The notes: generated from the sequence alone by a model not told the origin. DNA of 64,000 bases from Amycolatopsis xylanica (GCF_900107045.1 NZ_FNON01000010.1:1-64000); one strand, 5' to 3'; positions 1 to 11,161 are shown, counted from the stretch's first letter. Made by a program: numbers and translations.

Positions 1-213
1 CGGCAACGCGGTCGGGTGGTGTTTCGGGGCGGTGCTGCGCCGGGTGAACCCCGCCGCTCCTTCGGTCCGGAACCGGTTCACATAGTGGTAGAACCGGTCA
101 CGTTTGACGTCGTGGTCACGGCAGAACCGCGTCACGTTGATCTTCTCGCCCGCCGCGACCCGCGCGACCATAGCGACGAACTCAGGATCCATCGAAAACC
201 CTGCTCTGCCCAT
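1..213 (-). CDS. IS481-type transposase, N-terminal part only (runs off the window)
   Basis: Reading leftward, an ATG at 213 opens a frame still open at base 1, giving 71 codons. The product begins with a small helix-turn-helix region (around residues 8-55, with VTRFCRDHDVKRDRFYHY) followed by a basic linker containing RRSTAPKHHP. This is the N-terminal arrangement of IS481-family integrases, whose DDE catalytic domain would lie beyond the window. A second in-frame ATG at 192 is an alternative start. The element's right end appears to be near base 317, just beyond the neighbouring toxin gene's stop codon. Family assignment rests on the HTH and linker only. Confidence 0.7.
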   Translation of the reverse strand, partial: MGRAGFSMDPEFVAMVARVAAGEKINVTRFCRDHDVKRDRFYHYVNRFRTEGAAGFTRRSTAPKHHPTALP

Positions 214-294
214 CGCCGCATGATCACCACAACACCCCTGGTCACCACACCGACAGGCCGGTCAGTGTCTGTGAGGTCCTGAAACATCAACTGT

Positions 295-317
295 CGGGTA
301 AGTCCTGAACGAAGACA
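295..317. mobile_element. Probable terminal end of the IS481-like element
   Basis: Read on the minus strand, the element seems to begin TGTCTTCGTTCAGGACTT at 317, about 100 bp upstream of the transposase start. The boundary is inferred because palindromic sequence belonging to the toxin-gene terminator resumes abruptly at 318. The other end and any target duplication lie outside the window. Confidence 0.45.
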
Positions 318-349
318 GCCGGTTAGAACCGGCCGGAACACTCACGACT
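318..349. repeat. Truncated 44-bp palindromic terminator (GGTT-AG-AACC core)
   Basis: The right arm (326-349) ends in GGAACACTCACGAC and matches the arm of the complete palindrome at 50381-50424. Only 8 nt of the left arm (318-325) remain before the IS-like sequence begins. As at 50381, the arm contains the stop codon of the adjacent gene (AbiEii, 342-344). This is best read as a terminator hairpin interrupted by the IS element. Confidence 0.65.
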
Positions 350-1214
350 CCGTGTTCATCCGGGTGATCAGCGGATCGACATAGCCGACGACCGCGGAGA
401 GCACTTCGGCGAAGTCCGTCGGCAGGTGGACGCCGTCGTCGCCGAGCCGTTGCCGGAACGCGCGGTAGGTGCCTTGCCTCAGTGTTCCGAGTTCGCCGAT
501 GACCGATGAGAGTGGCCTGAGGTCGACCGCGCGATGGGCCGCGGTGGCCTGCAGGGCTGCGCATATCGCGGCCTCGGCCGGGTGGTGGCCGATGGTCAGC
601 GTGTAGAGATCGGCGTAATCGCGAACCCTGGTGTTCGCTTCGCCGAGCGCGATGGCGGTGCTGATCTTCTCGGCCAGCACCGTTTCGATGGGGTAGCCCA
701 GCAGTCGAACGGGCGGTTGGTCCAGGCGCTGCGAGGAAAGCTCGATCAACCGGGGCGCGGGCGTGACGGGATCGCCGACGTTGATGTCGAGTTTGAGCTT
801 CACTGAGGCGGTGGAGACGAGGCAGTTCATGCTGATCCGCACGCCGCTGTAGACCGCATCGTCGCGAATGGACTGTGCGGTGGTCGTGCCGGTCAAGAAC
901 TCGACCCCGTCATCGGCTGACCGTGTTTCCGCGATCTCGCGCACGCGAGCGACGATGGTGGCTTCGTCGTTCGCGAGCCGCTGAGCGAGCAGATCGGCGT
1001 CGGCGGTGGGCCGCCGTGCGTTGAACACCGAAAGGAGCAGGCCTCCCTTGAGCACGAAACTCGCTTTGTACGGCGATTCGGCCATCCGGGCGAGCCAGCG
1101 CTCAAGCACGTAAAGCGTCAGCAGCTCTTGCGTGGGCCGCTTCTCGCGGCGGGCTCGATTCTGAAGGTCCAGGTAGGCGCGGCCGCCCGCGGTCGCCTTG
1201 GTCGGACGGCTCAT
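342..1214 (-). CDS. abiEii: AbiEii-type nucleotidyltransferase toxin
   Basis: This 290-aa protein matches the AbiEii/AbiGii toxin family, nucleotidyltransferase-fold toxins of type IV toxin-antitoxin systems that also act in phage abortive infection. Visible features are the early motif FVLKGGLLLSVF (about residues 53-64) and RRPTADADLL just after it, matching the GG and (S/T)-x-D-x-D substrate and metal motifs. Late in the protein, EKISTAIALGEANTRVRDYADLY resembles the family's C-terminal K-x...-R-x-x-D-x-D-L signature. Its ATG overlaps the stop of the upstream antitoxin gene by 4 nt (ATGA), so translation is coupled. Family membership is secure; toxicity here is inferred. Confidence 0.88.
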   Translation of the reverse strand: MSRPTKATAGGRAYLDLQNRARREKRPTQELLTLYVLERWLARMAESPYKASFVLKGGLLLSVFNARRPTADADLLAQRLANDEATIVARVREIAETRSADDGVEFLTGTTTAQSIRDDAVYSGVRISMNCLVSTASVKLKLDINVGDPVTPAPRLIELSSQRLDQPPVRLLGYPIETVLAEKISTAIALGEANTRVRDYADLYTLTIGHHPAEAAICAALQATAAHRAVDLRPLSSVIGELGTLRQGTYRAFRQRLGDDGVHLPTDFAEVLSAVVGYVDPLITRMNTES

Positions 1215-1801
1215 TCGGCGCTCGCGACATCGAGCGCGGCGCGAAGTGGGCCGAACACGCCGAGCTCGCGTGCCAACGTGAGCAGCTCACCCGGACGAGC
1301 GCCGGGTCGTCGCAGGTAGCGGCGCAGCGCCGAGAACGCCAGAGGTTCGCCGAGCGAATGGCGGAGCCGCATGAGGTCGACGACCGTCCGTTCGGCGCTG
1401 TAGATCCGGACCGGCTCGCCTGGCGCGGCTTCGACGGACGACAGGCCGAGCTCGAACGTGGCCGCGTCGAACCGGAACACCTGTGTCGGCGGATAGTCGA
1501 TCCGCGGTGCGCGGTTGGTGCGTGGAACGGCGAATTGCGCCGCCGCGGGGATCTCGTCGGTCAGGTCGTGTACGGACAGCGCGGATACGCAGCAGGTGAT
1601 GCCGATCGGCGACCGGTGCGCGACGGCGAGCAGGTCCGGCCAGTCCGGCATCGGCGCATCGGCTCGGCGATAGACGCCACGGGAGAGTTCGAGGACTTCG
1701 CTCTCGTTTCTTACCCGGTAGAGCTCTCGAGGGTGCATGCCCGCGGCCAACGCCATCTGGGTGGTGAAGGTCGCCGGCAGGTCGGCGACGGTGATCGACA
1801 T
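1211..1801 (-). CDS. abiEi: AbiEi-type antitoxin / autoregulator
   Basis: 196-aa protein placed first in a two-gene operon with the AbiEii toxin. The N-terminal part (VADLPATFTTQMALAAGMHPRE and following) looks like the AbiEi winged-helix domain, followed by the AbiEi C-terminal region with IPAAAQFAVPR and a YSAERTVVDLMRLR segment near the middle. In known AbiE systems AbiEi neutralises AbiEii without direct contact and represses the operon by binding inverted repeats. The ATG at 1801 was chosen because the domain begins there and the perfect inverted repeat at 1801-1849 lies directly upstream. The longer open frame to 1921 would run through that operator. Confidence 0.85.
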   Translation of the reverse strand: MSITVADLPATFTTQMALAAGMHPRELYRVRNESEVLELSRGVYRRADAPMPDWPDLLAVAHRSPIGITCCVSALSVHDLTDEIPAAAQFAVPRTNRAPRIDYPPTQVFRFDAATFELGLSSVEAAPGEPVRIYSAERTVVDLMRLRHSLGEPLAFSALRRYLRRPGARPGELLTLARELGVFGPLRAALDVASAE

Positions 1802-1849
1802 GGATAAAAGTGTCACCATCATGGGTATTGGTGGCAACACTTTTATCCA
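1801..1849 (-). promoter_or_regulatory. abiE operator: perfect inverted repeat abutting the start codon
   Basis: GGATAAAAGTGT (1802-1813) is exactly complementary to ACACTTTTATCC (1837-1848); including 1801 and 1849 the arms are 13 nt. A smaller nested pair, CACCA (1814-1818) and TGGTG (1829-1833), lies inside. The repeat touches the antitoxin ATG, leaving no room for a ribosome-binding site, so the mRNA may be leaderless. AbiEi proteins are known to bind paired inverted repeats at their own promoter, so this is the likely autorepression site. Confidence 0.7.
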
Positions 1850-1989
1850 CAGGGCACCCGATCGTGTCACAGCGTGGCCGGTCGACCTCGGAGGTGACAA
1901 TGGCTGTGGGCTTGGCAGCACTCAGGTAGACGGCTCCGCCCCAGCCCAGGTACCGTGCGGGCGAGTCAACTGCATATCGGGCCGTTCGA

Positions 1990-2176
1990 GCAGGAGCGGG
2001 AGAGTCCCACGAGGTCGGTGGGACACCGAAGGAGCAAACTCCCCGGAATCTCTCAGGTAACCACTACCGCTCCCCGCGAGGCCACTCTGGAAAGCAGGCG
2101 TGACCTACGACGCCTCACCCAAGGTGAAAGCCGCGATACGCGGTGAAACTCTCAGGTGCCATGACAGAGGGGGAGT
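1990..2176 (+). ncRNA. gcv riboswitch: Tandem glycine riboswitch (two aptamers)
   Basis: The first aptamer shows the conserved cores GGAGCAAACTCCCCGGAA (2031-2048), CTCTCAGG (2050-2057) and ACTCTGGAAAGC (2084-2095). The second shows GGTGAAAG (2123-2130), a CCGCGATACGCGG hairpin (2131-2143), ACTCTCAGG (2148-2156) and a closing ATGACAGAGGGGGAG (2161-2175). These are the signatures of the glycine riboswitch, which usually activates glycine cleavage genes when glycine is high. GGGGAG (2170-2175) could alternatively pair with CTCCCC (2216-2221) at the gcvP start, suggesting control of translation initiation. That switching mechanism is inferred. Confidence 0.9.
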
Positions 2177-2209
2177 TCCCAGCGCACGGGTCTATCCGTC
2201 GCCAGAACC

Positions 2210-2220
2210 GAGGAGCTCCC

Positions 2221-2223
<3 letters not shown>
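2210..2223 (+). promoter_or_regulatory. Ribosome-binding site and probable CTG start of gcvP
   Basis: GAGGAG (2210-2215) ends 5 nt before CTG at 2221, immediately ahead of the conserved P-protein N-terminus. The only other in-frame starts (2143, 2161) sit in the aptamer. The GGAGCTCCCC stretch over this site could be sequestered by the GGGGAG at the riboswitch 3' end. Confidence 0.5.
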
Positions 2224-5039
<2,816 letters not shown>

Positions 5040-5040
<1 letters not shown>

Positions 5041-6140
5041 TGACCAAGGAATCGCCGCTGTACGGGGTCCACAAAGGACTCGGTGCGCTGTTCACCGACT
5101 TCGCGGGCTGGTCGATGCCCGTCCGGTACTCCAGTGAGCTGGCCGAGCACAAGGCCGTCCGCGAGGCCGCCGGGCTGTTCGACCTCTCGCACATGGCCGA
5201 GATCGAGGTGACCGGGCCGCAGGCCGCGGACGTACTCGACTACGCGCTGGTCGGCAACCTGTCCGGGGTCAAGCCGGGCAAGGCCCGCTACACGATGATC
5301 TGCAACGCCGACGGCGGCGTGCTCGACGATCTGGTCGTTTACCGCCTCGAGGACGAGAAGTTCCTGGTCGTGGCCAACGCGGGCAACGCCGACGTGGTCG
5401 CGGACGCGCTGGCCGAGCGGGTCGCCGGGTTCGACGCGGTCGTCACGAACAAGTCCGAGGACGTCGCGCTGATCGCCGTCCAGGGCCCCAAGGCCGTCGA
5501 CATCCTGCGTTCGGTCACCGATGCCGACCTGGACTCGCTGAAGTACTACGCGAGCTACCCGGCCGTGGTGAAGGGGCACGACGTGCTGCTCGCCCGCACC
5601 GGTTACACCGGCGAGGACGGCTTCGAGCTGTACGTCGCCGCGGCCGAGGCGCCCGCGGTCTGGGCGCTGCTGACCGAGGCCGGTGAGCCGCACGGGCTGC
5701 TGCCCGCCGGGCTCGCCTGCCGCGACACGCTGCGCCTGGAAGCCGGGATGCCGTTGTACGGCAACGAACTCAGCGTCGAGCTGAGCCCGTTCGAAGCCGG
5801 TCTCGGCCGGGTGGTCAAGTTCGAGAAGCCGGGTGACTTCGTCGGCAAGGCCGCGCTCGCCGAGCTGTCCAAACTGGACGTTCCGCGGATCAGGGTCGGT
5901 CTCAAGGGCTCGGGGCGGCGTGCGCCGCGCCACGGTTACAAGATCGTGGACAATGGCTCCAACAATACCGAGATCGGGGAGATCACCAGTGGCGCGCTGT
6001 CGCCGACGCTGGGCTACCCGATCGCGATGGCCTATGTGGACCTCGCGTTCACCGAGCCGGGTACTCAGCTTTCCGTCGACATCCGCGGCAAGATCGAGAC
6101 CGTCGAGGTCGTCGCACTGCCCTTCTACAAGCGCGCCTGA
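5040..6140 (+). CDS. gcvT: Aminomethyltransferase, T protein of the glycine cleavage system
   Basis: The T protein takes the aminomethyl group from lipoylated GcvH, releases ammonia and forms 5,10-methylene-tetrahydrofolate. Its 366 aa is the usual length. Recognisable segments are LYGVHKGLGALFTDFAGWSMPVRY at the N-terminus, FDLSHMAEIEVTGP, the folate-domain stretch LARTGYTGEDGFELY, and GLLPAGLACRDTLRLEAGMPLYGNEL. The ATG at 5040 shares its A with the gcvP stop (TGATG); a GTG one codon earlier is possible. It lies directly between gcvP and gcvH, so the P, T and H proteins are translated from one message. Confidence 0.96.
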
Positions 6141-6154
6141 GAGGCTTCCCGAAC

Positions 6155-6532
6155 ATGAGCAGCATTCCCGAGAACCTGAAGTACACCAAGGAACACGAGT
6201 GGATCAGCATCTCCGGCGACGTCGCGACGGTCGGGATCACCGCCTTCGCCGCCGAGTCGCTCGGTGACATCGTGTTCGTCGAGCTGCCCAAGGCGGGCGA
6301 GACGATCACCGCGGGCGAGCCGTTCGGCGAGGTCGAGTCCACCAAGTCGGTCAGCGAGCTGTACGCGCCGGTCACCGGCGAGGTCGTCGCAGTGAACGAG
6401 GCCACTTCGGACAGCCCCGAGCTCATCAACGAGGACCCGTTCGACCAGGGTTGGCTGCTGAAGGTGCGTACCACCGACGTGCCGGAGCTGCTCGACGCCG
6501 CCGCGTACGCCGCGCTGACCCAGGAGGACTGA
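6155..6532 (+). CDS. gcvH: Glycine cleavage system H protein (lipoyl carrier)
   Basis: 125-aa lipoyl-domain protein that shuttles the aminomethyl intermediate between P, T and L proteins. The modification site is the lysine in FGEVESTKSVSELYAPV (about K64). The N-terminal IPENLKYTKEHEWI is typical. It follows gcvT by 14 nt and precedes glyA by 4 nt. The lipoyl synthase two genes downstream would supply its cofactor; no L protein (dihydrolipoyl dehydrogenase) gene is in the window, as is usual because L is shared with other complexes. Confidence 0.97.
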   Translation: MSSIPENLKYTKEHEWISISGDVATVGITAFAAESLGDIVFVELPKAGETITAGEPFGEVESTKSVSELYAPVTGEVVAVNEATSDSPELINEDPFDQGWLLKVRTTDVPELLDAAAYAALTQED

Positions 6533-6536
6533 CCCC

Positions 6537-7808
6537 ATGACGCTGTTCAACGCTTCGCTCGCCGAGGCCGACCCCGAGGTCGCCGCGGCGGTCAAGGCCG
6601 AGCTGACCCGTCAGCAGTCCACTTTGGAAATGATCGCGTCCGAGAACTTCACCCCGGTGAGCGTGCTCGAGGCGCAGGGCTCGGTGCTGACCAACAAGTA
6701 CGCCGAGGGCTACCCCGGCCGCCGCTACTACGGCGGCTGCGAGCACGTCGACGTCGTCGAGCAGCTCGCCATCGACCGCGCGAAGGCGCTGTTCGGCGCC
6801 GAGCACGTCAACGTGCAGCCGCACTCGGGCGCGCAGGCCAACGCGGCCGCGATGTTCGCCGTGCTCAAGCCGGGCGACACCATCCTGGGTCTCGACCTCG
6901 CGCACGGCGGGCACCTGACGCACGGCATGAAAATCAACTTCTCCGGCAAGCTCTACAACGTCGTGGCCTACCACGTCGACAAAGAGACAGGCATCGTCGA
7001 CCTGGCCGAGATCGAGCGCCTGGCCGTCGAGCACAAGCCGAAGCTGATCATCGCGGGCTGGTCCGCGTACCCGCGTCAGCTCGACTTCGCCGAGTTCCGC
7101 CGCATCGCGGACCTGGTCGAGGCCAAGCTCATGGTCGACATGGCGCACTTCGCCGGTCTCGTCGCGGCCGGGCTGCACCCCAGCCCGATCCCGCACGCCG
7201 ACATCGTCACCACGACCACGCACAAGACGCTCGGTGGCCCGCGCGGTGGCCTGATCTTCTGCAAGCAGGAGCTGGCGAAGAAGATCAACTCGGCCGTCTT
7301 CCCCGGTCAGCAGGGTGGCCCGCTGGAGCACGTGATCGCCGCCAAGGCCGTGGCGCTGAAGTTCGCCGCGACCGAGGAATTCCGCGAGCGCCAGGCGCGC
7401 ACGCTGGAAGGCTCGCGCATCCTGGCCGAGCGGCTGTCGCGTTTGGACTGCGCCGACGCCGGTGTCCGGGTGCTGACCGGTGGCACCGACGTGCACCTGG
7501 TGCTGGTCGACCTGGTCAAGTCCACTCTGGACGGCCAGCAGGCCGAGGACCGGCTGCACTCGGTCGGCATCACGGTCAACCGCAACGCCGTCCCGTTCGA
7601 CCCGCGCCCGCCGATGATCACCTCCGGCCTGCGGATCGGCACCCCGGCGCTGGCCACCCGCGGTTTCGAGGCGGAGGACTTCGCCGAGGTCGCGGACATC
7701 ATCGCCGAGGCGCTGAAGCCGTCGCTCGACGAGGCCACGCAGGCCGCGTTGCGCGCCCGTGTCGAGCTGCTGGCGAAGAAGCACCCGCTGTACGCAGGGC
7801 TTTCGTGA
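6537..7808 (+). CDS. glyA: Serine hydroxymethyltransferase
   Basis: A PLP enzyme interconverting glycine plus 5,10-methylene-THF with serine plus THF, so it can consume the one-carbon unit made by the T protein. Its 423 aa is the normal length. The PLP lysine lies in TTTTHKTLGGPRGG (about K230). Other family stretches are LEMIASENFTP, NKYAEGYPGRRYYGGCEHVD and QPHSGAQANAA. It starts 4 nt after gcvH, and its TGA overlaps the GTG of lipA by 4 nt. Position in a riboswitch-headed catabolic operon suggests that here it runs toward serine. Confidence 0.97.
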   Translation: MTLFNASLAEADPEVAAAVKAELTRQQSTLEMIASENFTPVSVLEAQGSVLTNKYAEGYPGRRYYGGCEHVDVVEQLAIDRAKALFGAEHVNVQPHSGAQANAAAMFAVLKPGDTILGLDLAHGGHLTHGMKINFSGKLYNVVAYHVDKETGIVDLAEIERLAVEHKPKLIIAGWSAYPRQLDFAEFRRIADLVEAKLMVDMAHFAGLVAAGLHPSPIPHADIVTTTTHKTLGGPRGGLIFCKQELAKKINSAVFPGQQGGPLEHVIAAKAVALKFAATEEFRERQARTLEGSRILAERLSRLDCADAGVRVLTGGTDVHLVLVDLVKSTLDGQQAEDRLHSVGITVNRNAVPFDPRPPMITSGLRIGTPALATRGFEAEDFAEVADIIAEALKPSLDEATQAALRARVELLAKKHPLYAGLS

Positions 7809-8803
7809 CCGCGCCCGACGGGCGGAAGCTGTTGCGGCTGGAAGTCCGTAACAGTGAGACGCCGATCGAGAAGAAGCCGCCGTGGATCAAGACCAAGGCG
7901 CGGATGGGGCCCGAGTTCACCGAGCTCAAGGGCCTCGTCCGGCGCGAGGGTCTGCACACGGTGTGCGAGGAAGCGGGCTGTCCCAACATTTACGAGTGCT
8001 GGGAAGACCGTGAGGCCACCTTCTTGATCGGTGGAAGCCAGTGCACGCGGCGCTGCGACTTCTGCCAGATCGACACGGGCAAGCCCGCTGAGCTGGACCG
8101 GACCGAGCCGCGCAAGGTGGCGGAGTCGGTTCAGGCGATGGGGCTGCGATACTCGACGGTCACGGGTGTCGCTCGTGATGATCTGGAGGATGGCGGCGCG
8201 TGGTTGTACGCGGAGACCGTCCGGCAGATCCATGAGCTGAATCCGGGCACGGGTGTAGAGCTGCTGATCCCGGACTTCAACGCGGAGCCCGCGCAGCTGG
8301 CCGAGGTGTTCTCGTCGCGTCCCGAGGTGCTGGCGCACAACGTGGAGACGGTGCCGCGGATCTTCAAGCGGATCCGTCCCGGCTTCCGTTACGCCCGCTC
8401 GCTTTCGGTGATCACGGCCGCTCGTGAGGCCGGTCTGGTGACGAAGTCCAACCTGATCCTGGGTATGGGCGAGACTCCCGATGAGGTCGTTCCGGCGATG
8501 CGCGATCTGGTGGACGCGGGGTGCGAGATCTTGACGATCACGCAGTACCTGCGGCCGTCGCCGCGGCATCACCCGGTCGACCGGTGGGTCAAGCCGGAGG
8601 AGTTCGTCGAGCACTCGAAGGCCGCCGAGGCCATGGGCTTCGCCGGTGTGATGGCCGGGCCATTGGTCCGTTCGTCGTATCGCGCGGGCCGCTTGTTCGC
8701 GCAGACTAAGCAGCATCGCGGTGAAGAGCTGCCGGAGAACCTGGCCCATCTGGCCGCCCAGGGACCGGCGGCCCAAGAAGCCAGCTCGCTGCTGGCCAGA
8801 TAG
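7805..8803 (+). CDS. lipA: Lipoyl synthase (radical SAM)
   Basis: Inserts two sulfurs into protein-bound octanoyl groups to make lipoate, needed by GcvH. The 332-aa protein has both expected iron-sulfur motifs: the auxiliary cluster CEEAGCPNIYEC (about C54, C59, C65) and the radical-SAM CTRRCDFC (about C80, C84, C87). The C-terminal RSSYRAGRLF carries the conserved serine that ligates the auxiliary cluster. The GTG start overlaps the glyA stop (GTGA). No lipB octanoyltransferase is nearby. Placing lipA inside the gcv operon couples cofactor supply to carrier-protein synthesis. Confidence 0.96.
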   Translation: MTAPDGRKLLRLEVRNSETPIEKKPPWIKTKARMGPEFTELKGLVRREGLHTVCEEAGCPNIYECWEDREATFLIGGSQCTRRCDFCQIDTGKPAELDRTEPRKVAESVQAMGLRYSTVTGVARDDLEDGGAWLYAETVRQIHELNPGTGVELLIPDFNAEPAQLAEVFSSRPEVLAHNVETVPRIFKRIRPGFRYARSLSVITAAREAGLVTKSNLILGMGETPDEVVPAMRDLVDAGCEILTITQYLRPSPRHHPVDRWVKPEEFVEHSKAAEAMGFAGVMAGPLVRSSYRAGRLFAQTKQHRGEELPENLAHLAAQGPAAQEASSLLAR

Positions 8804-8815
8804 GAAAGCTGTTCA

Positions 8816-10180
8816 ATGGCGATCAGCGTGTTCGACCTGTTTTCCATCGGCATCGGGCCGTCCAGTTCCCACACGGTCGGCCCGATGCGGGCGGCTCGTA
8901 CCTTTGTGGACGGTCTCGATGACCTGAGCCGTGTCGCGCGTGTCCAGTCCGAGCTGTTCGGCTCGCTCGGCGCGACCGGTTTCGGGCACGGCAGTGACAA
9001 GGCAGTCCTGCTCGGGCTGACCGGTGAACGTCCGGAAGAGATCGACACCGACACCGTGCCCGCCAAGATCGCCGCCGTGCGGGAGACCGGGCGGCTCCTG
9101 CTCGGCGGCTCTCACGAAATCGTGTTCGTCGAGGACACCGACCTCACGATGCACCGCCGCAAGTCGCTGCCCGCGCACCCGAACGGCATGATCTTCCGTG
9201 CCTTCGACGCCGACGGCGTGCTGCTGCGTGAGCGCACGTACTACTCGGTCGGCGGCGGCTTCGTCCGCGACGAGTCGTACGAAACGGACACGGTGGTCGT
9301 CGAGGACAGCACGGCGCTGGAGTTCCCCTTCCGCACCGGCGCGGATCTGCTGAAGCACTGCGCCGACACCGGCCTGCCGATCAGCGAGATTATGATGCGC
9401 AACGAGCTCGCGTGGCGCACGCGCGAGGAGGTGCGCTCCGGCCTGCTGGACATCTGGCAGGTCATGGTCGACTGCGTGCACAACGGCTGCGAGCACGAGG
9501 GTGTGTTGCCCGGCGGCCTGAAGGTGCCGCGGCGTGCTCGCGCCTTGCACGAAAAGCTCCTCGCCGAGGACGGCCTCGACGACCCGCTGTACGCGATGGA
9601 CTGGGTCAGCCTCTACGCGCTGGCGGTCAACGAGGAGAACGCCGCGGGCGGCCGCGTCGTCACCGCGCCGACCAACGGCGCGGCCGGCATCATCCCCGCG
9701 GTCCTGCACTACTACCAGCGCTTCATGCGCGGCGCGAACGACGACGGCGTGGTCACGTTCCTGCTGACGGCGGGCGCGATCGGCTCGATACTGAAGCAGA
9801 CCGGCTCGATTTCGGGCGCCGAGGTCGGCTGCCAGGGTGAGGTCGGCTCGGCGTCCGCGATGGCGGCGGCCGGCTTGACCGAGCTGCTCGGCGGGTCGCC
9901 AGAGCAGGTCGAGAACGCGGCCGAGATCGGCGTCGAGCACCACCTCGGCCTGACCTGCGACCCCGTCGGTGGCCTGGTCCAGATTCCCTGCATCGAGCGC
10001 AACGCGGTCGGCGCGTCCAAGGCCATCCACGCGGCGCGCATGGCCATGCGCGGCGACGGCAGCCACGTCGTCACCCTGGACAAGGCCATCAAGACCATGC
10101 GCGAGACCGGCGCCGACATGAGCGTCAAGTACAAGGAGACGGCACGCGGCGGCCTCGCCGTGAACGTGATCGAGTGCTGA
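8816..10180 (+). CDS. sdaA: L-serine ammonia-lyase (iron-sulfur, single chain)
   Basis: Deaminates L-serine to pyruvate using a [4Fe-4S] cluster. The 454-aa protein has the fused beta-alpha architecture: N-terminal SVFDLFSIGIGPSSSHTVGPMRAA (about residues 3-26) and the C-terminal catalytic part with GAEVGCQGEVGSASAMAAAGL and GLTCDPVGGLVQIPCIERN, which hold the conserved cluster cysteines. The gene starts 12 nt after lipA, so glycine that has become serine through GlyA can be drained to pyruvate. This completes a catabolic route within one transcription unit. Confidence 0.96.
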   Translation: MAISVFDLFSIGIGPSSSHTVGPMRAARTFVDGLDDLSRVARVQSELFGSLGATGFGHGSDKAVLLGLTGERPEEIDTDTVPAKIAAVRETGRLLLGGSHEIVFVEDTDLTMHRRKSLPAHPNGMIFRAFDADGVLLRERTYYSVGGGFVRDESYETDTVVVEDSTALEFPFRTGADLLKHCADTGLPISEIMMRNELAWRTREEVRSGLLDIWQVMVDCVHNGCEHEGVLPGGLKVPRRARALHEKLLAEDGLDDPLYAMDWVSLYALAVNEENAAGGRVVTAPTNGAAGIIPAVLHYYQRFMRGANDDGVVTFLLTAGAIGSILKQTGSISGAEVGCQGEVGSASAMAAAGLTELLGGSPEQVENAAEIGVEHHLGLTCDPVGGLVQIPCIERNAVGASKAIHAARMAMRGDGSHVVTLDKAIKTMRETGADMSVKYKETARGGLAVNVIEC

Positions 10181-10197
10181 GCGCTTAAGCTGGCTGT

Positions 10198-10914
10198 ATG
10201 GAAGCGCCCGTGGCCAATGCCGGTGAGGCGTTGTTCCGGCCGGTGCGCACGGGCAACGCCTTCGAAGAGACCGTCGAACGCCTGCTCCAGGCGATCCGTC
10301 TCGGCGTGGTCGGAGCCGGGGAGCGCCTGCCCTCGGAGCGCGAGCTCGCGGAGCGCCTCGGCGTCAGCCGGGTGACCCTGCGCGAGGCGATCCGTGCTCT
10401 CTCGGATGCCGGATACGTCGAGTCCCGGCGCGGCCGGTACGGCGGCACCTTCGTCAACGAGACCCTGCCCGCGCCGGGCGGTGACGGCCGCAAGATGGAC
10501 CCGGCTCTGGTCGAGGACGCGCTCTGCTTGCGCTATGTCCTGGAGACCGGCGCCGCCGAGGCCGCCGCCGCGCGGTCGTTGACCCCGGCTGACCGGCAGC
10601 ACCTCACGGCGACGCTCGCCGAGGCGTGCTCGTCGGAGCTGGACGACTACCGGCGCAAGGACTCGCGCCTGCACTTGGCGATCGCTGAAGTCACGGCGTC
10701 GGGCTCGCTGACGACCGCGATGGCCGATGTCCGGATGCGGATCAATCAGTTGCTCGATCAGATTCCTTTGCTGGAGCCCAATCTCGAGCACTCGAATGCT
10801 CAGCATGAGGCCATTGTCGATGCCATTCTTGCGGGCGATCCGGGTGCGGCGCGGCAGGCCATGGCTGAGCATATCGAGGGCACTGCCTCGTTGTTGCGGG
10901 CTTTCTTGGCCTAG
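10198..10914 (+). CDS. GntR/FadR-type regulator with FCD domain
   Basis: 238-aa one-component regulator. The N-terminal winged helix (about residues 20-90) contains LPSERELAERLGVSRVTLREAIRALSDAGYVE; the C-terminal two-thirds is the all-helical FCD ligand domain with DSRLHLAIAEVTAS and ending NAQHEAIVDAILAGDPGAARQAMAEHIEG. It follows sdaA by 17 nt in the same direction and may be the last gene of the gcv operon or have its own promoter. The ligand is unknown; control of serine/glycine or related carboxylate use is inferred from position only. Confidence 0.9.
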   Translation: MEAPVANAGEALFRPVRTGNAFEETVERLLQAIRLGVVGAGERLPSERELAERLGVSRVTLREAIRALSDAGYVESRRGRYGGTFVNETLPAPGGDGRKMDPALVEDALCLRYVLETGAAEAAAARSLTPADRQHLTATLAEACSSELDDYRRKDSRLHLAIAEVTASGSLTTAMADVRMRINQLLDQIPLLEPNLEHSNAQHEAIVDAILAGDPGAARQAMAEHIEGTASLLRAFLA

Positions 10915-10995
10915 GACTGGGTTTTGCGGCCTGGCCTGTCGCTGGGGTTTCTGGCTGTCCGGGGTCTGGGGCTTGCTCTGGGTTTTGGGTCTGTT
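10915..10995. other. Spacer after gntR, no gene seen
   Basis: T- and G-rich on the plus strand and different in texture from coding DNA. No convincing terminator hairpin was seen before the repeated element that starts near 10996. Confidence 0.5.
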
Positions 10996-11161
10996 GGGGT
11001 CGGATCTAGGGCGGTCCCGTATGGAAATTTCCGCTCGTGTGGCCGGGTGGTGTTTGTGCTCGCTGCGGAAATATCCATACGGACCGAGGGCACAGTGGTA
11101 TAACGCCGCTTGGGCTCGCCAGAAATCTCGGGTGGTACTTGCTGCGTGCCTGGGCGTTGGG
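10996..11161 (+). repeat. Copy A of a ~165-bp element flanking the HNH gene
   Basis: This stretch matches the reverse complement of 12784-12946 along its whole length at roughly four of five positions, judged by eye. It includes a long shared run around ATATCCATACGGACCGAGGG and shared ends GGATCTA and TGGTACTTGCTGC. It contains a hairpin: 11017-11034 (CCGTATGGAAATTTCCGC) pairs with 11065-11082 with one mismatch around a 30-nt loop. The two copies point toward each other and enclose the DUF222-HNH gene. Confidence 0.75.

Noticed and set aside
11..24. A 14-base match between the transposase coding region and the loop of the 165-bp repeat (CGGGTGGTGTTT core)
   Set aside because: Short and inside codons of a conserved protein segment (KHHPT); probably coincidence, no further similarity on either side.
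2143..2220. Upstream GTG 2143 and ATG 2161 starts for gcvP
   Set aside because: Both fall within conserved parts of the second glycine aptamer, and no ribosome-binding site precedes them.
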